NCBI GenBank assembly: GCA_006384855.1
Contig: VCJN01002541.1
Span: forward strand, 23,419 to 87,418
Source of the DNA: Tetraselmis striata
Taxonomy: Eukaryota; Chlorophyta; Chlorodendrophyceae; Chlorodendrales; Chlorodendraceae
Direction of reading: 5' to 3'
Length of the DNA stretch: 64,000 nucleotides
The translations under genes and the position numbers were made by a program. How positions within the stretch are numbered: position 1 is the first letter of the stretch; every line of letters begins with the position of its first letter. Shown one piece after another: positions 56,921 to 64,000 of this stretch. Below the pieces are notes generated by a model. The model was given only the letters and a program-made list of their open reading frames with translations. It was not told the DNA's origin and searched no databases.

Positions 56921-57475
56921 TCAACATCCCCTCCCAATGTCGCAAGGGGATGCGCCAAGCAGAGGTTTCGGCTGCTAACGCTAGTCGCTAGCCTAGAGAG
57001 GCATCCCGCCAGGCCCTGACCTCGGCATGGGTCGGGGCAGGTCCTCTAGGGAGTCTGACGGCGCCGGCTGTCGAGCGGGTAAAAGTCGCGGGTGGCCACT
57101 TCTCCTTGGCGCTGGTGTGCCGAGCTTCGCATGCGACTTCATACTAGTCGACGAGCGTTGCCCGAATTTTCCGGTCGGCCGAGCCGAGAATCTCTTCGGG
57201 CGGGAATGCGGTACGCGGCAGTCGCCGGCGTTGTGGTAGCTGGCGAGGGAGCCCGCGCCGTACATGGCGGTCGCTGGCGTCATGGTAGCCAGCGTCCGGG
57301 TGTGCGCTTTAGATGTAGGTGCGCAAACAACATGTCGAGTGTCGAGGCCCCTTTCTGGCTGCGGTGGTCTCGGTTTTACGTCCGGGCTTCCCGCCTAGAC
57401 GGACTTCCTGCGAGGTCTAGCGTCAGACCATTCTCACTAGTGTCCGACATATAGAGGCTGTAGAGGGCCCATAAC

Positions 57476-57741
57476 CTGTCATGCGCAACCTCCCCGCAAC
57501 CGACGTGCTGGTCCATGTCGCACGTCGGGGTTGGGAGGCAGAAGCCCATAGCCGGGAGAGTGTCGGATTACAGAGAAGTGAGCAGGCCCGGTGCGCCGAA
57601 CGCCTATATGGCGGGCGCGATGCGGTGCCCACGGCGCGTGCGTAGCGCGGTAGGTGGTCGTACCACTCAGATATGTGCTTAAGTACTAATACGCATACCC
57701 TAGCTACATTGTCTGGTGTACAGCAGCTGCAGCATCACTGG
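57476..57741. repeat. Direct repeat, copy 2 (partner 56,655-56,920)
   Basis: Second copy of the duplication. Bases between the copies (56,945-57,475) contain no recognised coding sequence. Confidence 0.9.
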
Positions 57742-58611
57742 TGTCAACAACCCCCCTCCCCTTAGGTGCCTCGGCGGCAACTGTCGCGTGCTACATCGCA
57801 TGGCAGGGTTTGCGGGGGACTGTCCAGGCAACCAGTTTGCAGCCTTACCTTTCCGCGACCAACGGTTTCTACTGCGACCACGGCGCGGAGCCGGTGGCGC
57901 AAGGCGACCTCATCAGCAAGGTGAGGAAGGGCTTCGCGGCATCGCAGGTTGAGCAAGACCCGCATGGGGTCCGCACCGACGTGCATGTGCGGTTGATCAC
58001 ACGGACATTGCGGTTGGCGGAGTCCCTGCGTGAGGAGTTGGGACCCACGTAGACCCGCGACCATCATCATCGTATCCTCTTGTTCCGCGCCGCGGTGGCA
58101 ATCTTTGCCACGTACGTGTTCTACGCGCGTGGCAAGGCCGGCGTATGTTGCCAAACGGGCGATCTGACGCTTACTTCAGATGGTGCAATCCTCGTGTACC
58201 ATCGGGACCGAAAAGGAAGAAGAGGGCAACACCGTGACCGCGAGTTACGGTGCCAGATTCCGGCGCGCGCGCAGCCCCGATTGCGCTTTGCTGCTATATT
58301 CCGATGCCGCACGCGCAGCCTACTGCGGTCAGCGCGGACTGCTTGCAGCCCGGTGGGCAGTGACCCACGACGAGTCGGCGGCATCGTGGACATTGGCCAC
58401 CGTTACATACCGGTTGCAGCTAGTGGCACATATTTTGGAGGAGCTCCCGGGTTTATGGACGTCACACTCTCTCCGCCAAGGCGCGGCCACTGCGGCGTAC
58501 GCCATCGGCGTGGTGCTGCAAAAGATCAAGCACTTTGGCGGTTGGGCGTACTTGTCCAACGTCGTGCTCGACTACATCAATCCTACGGCGCTTGCGTGTG
58601 AGGCATCGTAG

Positions 58612-59200
58612 CAGCTCTTCGGTTGGCTTACACCTACGGGTGGGCCGCCGGCCACAGGCTGCCCGCCCATGGGCGGCAGGAGGGCTAATGCGCCCCCACA
58701 TACAATGATTAAATGGTCATATGGGTAATATAGAGGTTTGATTACACTGGGCTATTCTGTCACCGGTACTGGTACCGTTAAGATTCTAGTTTGAATGTTA
58801 GCTTCCTGTACTCGCAGTACGCGTACCGCTTGGACTTCCCGATGTTTAACGGTGCTAGCGACAGCCTGCGACAGCCCTACCTGCTACATGACGCACCCGC
58901 ACCCCGAGGACAGTCCACCTTCTGCCTTTGCGCCATCTGACTAGCTAGCGCAACCCACCCACCTCGCTATGCTATTCTTTTCAATGCGGACAGCGATACG
59001 CCCCGTGGGCCTACTCACACCCAAAAATGTGTGAGATTCACAAATGCGGCAAATGCGGCCCCACAACGGGTTAAATTTATAATAGAGCTATAATAAATAA
59101 ATAAATAAGATGCATCTGGACGGAACTACCATTACCACCTATTGGTAATGGTAGTGGTACTATTGGTACCTACCACTACTACCACTACCACGTACCATAT
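58612..59200. other. No recognisable gene; simple repeats
   Basis: Holds (AATA)n near 59,090-59,106 and a GGTAGTGGTACTATTGG/CCACTACTACC complementary tract at 59,140-59,190. GGTACTGGTACC-like motifs occur near 58,760. The right end of the DIRS-like element must lie somewhere here. Confidence 0.45.
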
Positions 59201-59453
59201 ACCACTCGGATTTCCTTCTGGATTTCTGTGTGGATTTCTTGAATGTTGCGTCTAGCTGATGTAATCATATATCCCACCCACCCACCGCCGCATGGGCGGG
59301 CCCGACGACCGTCCTCGGCCCTCGGAATCGCGGGCCCTTCCTCCGCCTCCACCCCTGGCCGGGGATGGGGGCGGGGATCGTGCACGGGTGGCGCCTTGGT
59401 TGCCTTGGCCCCGCCCGTGCTGCCACTGCCGCGGAGGAGCAGTGTGAGCTGCA

Positions 59454-60140
59454 CACCGGCGTCTTACGTCGTTGCTGGTCCGGTCAAGTCCCCGTTCGTT
59501 GTTCTTTGAGCACCCTCTCCCTTCCTGTCCTGTCGGCGCCTCCACATTACATTCGGCCTAGTGCCGCTATTGGAGTGGCCCGGGATGTTGTGCTGGGAAG
59601 GGAGTTCTACGTTCGGCGGAAGGGGACGCGACCGAGCTGGCGGCGGATCTGGCGATGGGCGGAACAACGTGCGCTGCACACCGGCGTCTTACGCCGTTGC
59701 TGGTCCGGTCAAGTCCCTGTTCGCTGTTCTTTGAGCACCCTCTCCCTTCCTGTCCTGTCGGCGCCTCCACATTACATTCGGCCTAGCGCCGCTATTGGAG
59801 TGGCCCGGGATGTTGTGCTGGGAAGGGAGTTCTACGTTCGGCGGAAGGGGACGCGACCGAGCTGGCGGCGGATCTGGCGCTGGGCGGAACAAAGCGCGCT
59901 GGACACCGGCGTCTTACGTCGTTGCTGGCCCGGTCGCCTCTGCATTCCCTACTCGTTGAGCACTTTCTCCCTTCCTGTCCTGTCGGCGCCTCCACATTAC
60001 ATTCGGCCTAGTGCCGCTATTGGAGTGGCCCGGGATGTTGTGCTGGGGAAGGCGTTCTACGTTTGGCGGAAAAGGACGCGACCGAGCTGGCGGCGCATCT
60101 GGCGTTGGGTGGCCTGCGTCTGTTGCACGCCCGTGGCGCC
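59454..60140 (+). repeat. 225-bp tandem repeat, open in one frame
   Basis: Units begin at 59,454, 59,679 and 59,904 with ACACCGGCGTCTTACG, and a fourth diverged unit follows. The period is 75 codons, so a 333-codon frame (59,365-60,366) stays open with repeated peptides such as SAPPHYIRPSAAIGVARDVV and FYVRRKGTRPSWRRIWRW. No known domain. It is flanked by CTGGATTTCCTTCTGGATTT-type tails. Confidence 0.9.
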
Positions 60141-60231
60141 CCGTTCTGGGTTGGACCCCCCCACTTCCGCTCCTTGCTGCGAGACCTCAACTTCGAAGCT
60201 CCTTTCCTGCCGGCGCCTTCACATTACATTC

Positions 60232-60760
60232 GGCCTAGTGCCGCTATTGGAGTGGCCCGGGATTGTGTGCTGGGGAGAGCGTCCCTACTGCGTGGAGCGG
60301 CGGCTGGCTGGTGGCGATGCCTGGTCGGAGGCTACCATGGTGGTTCCTGCCTCTGTTGGCCCGTAGCTGGATTTCCTTCTGGATTTCCTTCTGGATTTCT
60401 GTGTGGATTTCTTGAATGTTGCGTCTAGCTCATGTAATCAATCATATACCACTCGGACCTTTCCGATTGTCCTTTTCTGGTGATTTTCTGATATCGCCTT
60501 CAGCAGCTAGCCCGTGTAATTGATACCTACCTACATCATTGATACCTACATCACATTCGGCATAGTGCCGCTATTGGAGTGGCCCGGGATTGTGTTCTGG
60601 GGAGAGCGTCCCTACTGCGTGGAGCGGCGGCTGGCTGGTGGCGATGCATGGTCGGTGGCTGTCATGGCGGTTCCCGCCTCTTGTGGCCCGTACCTGGATT
60701 TTCTTCTGGATTTCTGCATGGATTTCTTGAATTTTGCAGCTAGCACATGTAATCACAATT
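60232..60760. repeat. Duplicated 210-bp segment with GCTAGCTCATGTAAT tails
   Basis: 60,232-60,437 and 60,548-60,752 are near-copies (CATTCGGCCTAGTGCCGCTA … GGATTTCTTGAATGTTGCGTC). Each ends in a CTAGC(T/A)CATGTAAT tail. The same tail ends a segment at 59,265. Between them, 60,455-60,519 matches the tail of the foldback repeat family. Confidence 0.85.
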
Positions 60761-61422
60761 AACACCTACCACTACCACTTCTTACATCAGCAGATAGAAC
60801 GAACATATGACCGAGGGAAAATCCTGATATATTTCATATATTACCACTGCTCCGGTGGATGGTCGCTAGAGACTACAGTCGCGAGTGAGAAGGAATGTAT
60901 GCATGTATCACTGCATCATAATCCTTGTTTATCTTTCCGGCTAACGCTAGATTGGTGTACCCGGGTTCACTAAACAGATACATGTCGTCGACCGGCCATA
61001 TCACACTCAAGGTTTAATCGTTTTTCCTCGTCCTTCCAGTATGTTGATGCTAACTCATCTCTCTAGCTGCGGTAGAGAGTACAAACCCTAACAGGGTTTC
61101 AGGACCGTCATCTGGAAACCCTAAAATCGGGATATCGGCCAGATTTCGGCGATAATCTCAGCGAAAAACTTTATGCGCTGATTCCTCTATCACCCAGGGG
61201 GAGTGCCGCACCCAAACCACCATGATTCCCGGGCCTTTTGGTTCCTATTGGCCATGGAAGATGGGATGTTGGTACAGTGGGCGGGGTGGCGGCCATCGTC
61301 GGGGTCGACGGCGGCCGATAAATTATCGACAAAAGACAGAAAAATGCAAAAAATACGTAAAATATTTCTGAAAATGCAAGACACTCATATAATGATAACC
61401 ATCAATGCCCAGAAAGATAGGA

Positions 61423-61427
61423 TTACA
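61423..61427 (-). terminator. Candidate poly(A) signal of the piggyBac gene
   Basis: TGTAA on the minus strand, 14 bases past the stop codon. Confidence 0.35.
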
Positions 61428-61440
61428 CAGAGGGATGAGT

Positions 61441-63346
61441 TTACATGTCCAGTACACGGTTGGTGTTGATGGTGGGAGGGTTGGCGGGTCCAATCTTGGC
61501 CCATCCATCCGCCTGCAGGTGGGCTGCAACATGCCTGGCGAAGCATGGGCGGGTGCAGAGGGATGAGCACACAGGGGCGCCGCAGTCAGAGCAAATGCTA
61601 CGGACCAGGTTGCGGCGGCATTCCACACACTGCCTACGCTTGGCGCGTTCTTTGCCATCCTTGAACTTGCTGGGGGTGTTCTCAGGGTTGGGAGCGGAGT
61701 ACATCGTAGCTGTGCGCTTGGTGCCTTTTGTGCGCCAGCCCTCATCAAACGCGCGGGGCACTCCAGAGGGTCCGTCACATGTCTCAGTATCAAAGGGACT
61801 AGGAGCACTGCAATGAGAGCTGTTTGAGCTGCGGGTAGTTGCACGGCTGCGGGGGACAGGCGAGGTGCTGTGCAGGCCAGATGCAGAGCCCATCATCTCA
61901 GCCCTCCCCTCCGCAACCAGCGCGTCCACCATGGCGCACTTCCACTCATGACGCGTCATGTCCTTGTTGTTGGTGAAAGAAGTGTAGCACAGGTAGGCGT
62001 TGGATTCGACCACTGCAGCGGTGTACAGCCAGAACCGGAGCACAGCACTACGGGGGCCCCAGCCAGTGGCAACAGAGTGGGGGCCCACACTCAGCTTGTT
62101 GTTGATGTCCACCGCGTTGAAGTGCTGCCGATAGGTGGCGTGGCTCTCCCGTTGCTCCACCTCGTAGCGGTACTTGTGTACGCGGCCGTCCTTGTACTTG
62201 GACTTCAGTCGCTCCACAGGCGGTGTGATAGCATCACTGCAGCATGGATGCACAAGGAGCATGGGTTGGGTATCCTGCCAGGCGGAGGCATAGACCATGC
62301 AGCGCTCACCAGGCTTGCCAGGAACATCATGCTCCTTTTGCAGTGACGCGAAGTTGATGCGCGCTCCTGCCACAGCACTAATGAGGCGTTGCTGATTCCT
62401 CTATCACCCAGTCCTGGCATGTCTCGCTGTACTGACTGTCAGGCAGGTCCCCAGGGTCGCCCCAGAAGCGAAAGTACGCGCGCCACTCGTTGAAGCGGCG
62501 CTGTGTCATCAGCGCAGCGAAGCCATAGCGGGTGGGCATCGCCTTGATGGAGGGCACTGCAGGGTTGTCCCACAGCTCCTCCAGCGATACCGTCGAGTGA
62601 AGCGTCATCGCGAGTAGAACCGCCAGGAAGACCTTGAACTCCGCCAGGGAGAAGGGGACGACACTGCTCCCCCCCTTCTCGGTGTGGCGGCGCTGGTTCA
62701 TGGCATCGACGGCGCGCGACATCGCGCTGAGGGGGAACCACTGCCAGAAGTGCCATGCCACGCCCGCCTGCGCCGCCTCACTGTGGTTGCGGCGGTAGTG
62801 GCCGGAACGTGGGGGGTACGCTCTGGCCTGCTCACGCTGACAGCGGTAGCAAGAGGCGGGTTCCCATTCAGGCGGCGGAAGCTCGGTGGGGGTGGGGCGA
62901 GGGGTTGGTGCCGCGGGATATTCGTCGGGTTCGGCGGAGTCACCAGCGGGCTCGGCATCGGCGTCCGCAAACGCATCCAGCAGCTGCTGGTTGGCCGCCT
63001 GCACCTCCTCCAAGTCAACGGTGGTCGGACCCACCCGCCTGTGCTCCGCGGGGGCCGCTGCTGGGGCGGGGGGGACGAGGGCGGCAGCCTTGAGGCTGAC
63101 CTCACGCTCTATCTCAGGGTGATCTTTGGCGAAAGTGACGCGATGCCACGCGCCAGAGTGGCCACAGACGACGCCGCGCAGCGTGACACCCGCCACGGGC
63201 TCCCCTGGGTGGGCAGCAACCCATACCTTCTTGGCGGCGTCGGTTATATCACCGAAACGGACAGTAATGGCCGTTCCGAGGGGCAGCCGCATGGTGGGCA
63301 GGTGGTGGTGGTGGCGGCGGCGGAGCCCGCGATCTGCTGGGCCCAT
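61441..63346 (-). pseudogene. piggyBac-like transposase with deleted catalytic core
   Basis: The N-terminal part (63,290-62,378) has an acidic/Pro-rich region, then FSLAEFKVFLAVLLAMTLHS, ELWDNPAVPSIKAMPTRYGF and RRFNEWRAYFRFW, the usual start of the piggyBac DDE_Tnp_1_7 domain. It stops after CQDWVIEESA. The C-terminal part (62,370-61,441) resumes at GARINFASLQKEHDVPGKPG, then YASAWQDTQPMLLV (the third Asp region), YRQHFNAVDINNKLSVGP, ATGWGPRSAVLRFWLYTAAV and a Cys-rich zinc domain (CVECRRNLVRSICSDCGAPV). The segment with the first two catalytic Asp residues (roughly 150-200 residues) is missing and the frame is broken at the join, so it cannot be autonomous. Confidence 0.88.
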
Positions 63347-63544
63347 CGCATGCGCATTGTGGGTATCTGGCCCACCCCCGCCGCGAAAACTATATCCCAG
63401 CTGCCTTGGGGTGTCAGCTACGAGGCCTGACCGTTGGTTACGGTTGGGACGACCTCCGTTGCTCAGAAATTCTATTTAACTAGTTAGTGCACCAAGGTGC
63501 ACTATAGGTGTACCGGGGTTCACGTCCGTTAGCCGGAAAGTTAT

Positions 63545-64000
63545 ACATATCAATTATAAAGACAATATGCTGTACCCGTACTGTAGCGCCTTCGACCCTT
63601 CGTAGTTGGCGGCGGGAGTTTGCAATACCGCAGCACCAAAACAACTTCCTCGCAACAACAAATGATCGTCAGCCCGCGGGTGACTCGCGCCCACTGCCTG
63701 AGTTCCCACCCGCGCAAGCTGAAGTGGCTTGCTGCGGTGGACTGCGACGGAGTGGGCTCTCGCCTAGCGGCGGCGCAACTCGGGCGCGGAGTAGGCGGAG
63801 TATACCGTTATTAAGGACTGCCAAGCGCGCCCCTGACCACGACGACCCTGGCGACTGCGAGATGACAGCGGCGCCCAGCGAGGCGGACGTCCGCCAGGCG
63901 GTCGACCAGAACGCGGCGCGCCTCCTCGCGGACAAGGAGTAAGCAGCTGTCCGGGGATGGGGTGATTGCCGCGCATGCCTTGGGGTGTCGGGGTGTCGGG
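63545..64000. other. No firmly supported gene
   Basis: A 144-codon plus-strand frame (63,508-63,942) begins inside the piggyBac end and finishes with MTAAPSEADVRQAVDQNAAR, which could be the start of a small protein at 63,862. Only the last 26 codons look protein-like. CTGTACCCGTACTGTAG near 63,570 resembles the GTAC motifs elsewhere. Confidence 0.3.

Larger units (their letters stand above)
56430..58611 (+). pseudogene. DIRS-like tyrosine recombinase, broken
   Basis: An N-terminal helical region is at 56,520-56,700 (LYASAWAHTAASTYGGAIRT then FLQFCVEQGVTPP). The core-binding domain is at 57,765-57,960 (ASAATVACYIAWQGLRGTVQ, SLQPYLSATNGFY). The catalytic domain (58,085-58,611) has an Arg in FYARGKAGVCC, HSLRQGAATAAYAIG (the HxxR box) and HFGGWAYLSNVVLDYI (GGW and the nucleophile-like Tyr). 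A 266-bp direct duplication separates the first two parts, and frameshifts occur near 58,050 and 58,210. The enzyme would circularise and integrate the DIRS cDNA, but this copy is disrupted. Confidence 0.8.
60933..63540 (-). mobile_element. piggyBac-like DNA transposon, 2,608 bp, internally deleted
   Basis: Perfect 14-bp inverted ends CTTTCCGGCTAACG (60,933-60,946; inverse 63,527-63,540) are flanked by TTAT on both sides (60,929-60,932; 63,541-63,544). Subterminal GGTGTACC(C/G)GGGTTCAC occurs at both ends. It carries both ends of a piggyBac-type transposase on the minus strand but not the middle. The TTAT duplication differs from the family's TTAA. Confidence 0.88.

Overview
The window looks like nuclear DNA of a green alga (Chlorophyta). 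It holds an intron-split major LHCII-type chlorophyll a/b-binding protein gene, an atypical SDR oxidoreductase gene with nine short exons, TGTAA motifs shortly after several stop codons (the green-algal poly(A) signal), and many families of eukaryotic mobile elements. I cannot name the species. Long C or G homopolymers are scattered throughout. Several lie on the sense strand inside introns, just after the 5' splice site.

Only two ordinary host genes are clear. They are convergent at 18.3-21.3 kb: the SDR gene (+) and the LHCII gene (-). Nearly everything else is repeats and transposons in various states of decay. 0.4-1.1 kb is a foldback repeat. 4.7-8.9 kb and 38.7-44.1 kb are two diverged remnants of one element related to CACTA (TNP2) transposons. 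10-17 kb is gene-poor and becomes AT-rich. A SINE with a 13-bp target-site duplication sits at 17.1-17.3 kb.

22.9-37.3 kb is a nest. A 5'-truncated LINE (minus strand) is split by an 11.8-kb insert flanked by a 12-bp duplication. Joining the two LINE pieces across one copy of the duplication restores the reverse-transcriptase reading frame. The insert carries a Pro/Arg-rich ORF (+), an apparently intact four-exon gene for a 956-aa DUF7869-type, DDE-like protein (-), and a divergent gene with a DNA-methyltransferase-like C terminus (+, broken). The same 24-bp minisatellite sits in an intron of both divergent genes. Two copies of a ~640-bp Tc1/mariner-type MITE later landed in TA sites, one in the LINE and one in the methyltransferase-like gene. 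This insert is the best candidate here for an undescribed mobile system.

45-58.6 kb is a second nest. A degraded DIRS-like retrotransposon (reverse transcriptase, RNase H, tyrosine recombinase; + strand) is split by a complete-looking 8.45-kb CACTA element (47,648-56,099). Its 31-bp inverted ends start CACTC, a 2-bp CG duplication flanks it, and removing it restores the host frame. It encodes a TNP2-like transposase and an unrecognised second protein, both on the minus strand. 59.4-60.8 kb holds a 225-bp tandem repeat that stays open in one frame. 60.9-63.5 kb is a piggyBac-like element with 14-bp inverted ends, a TTAT duplication and a deleted catalytic core. The last 450 bases have no convincing gene.
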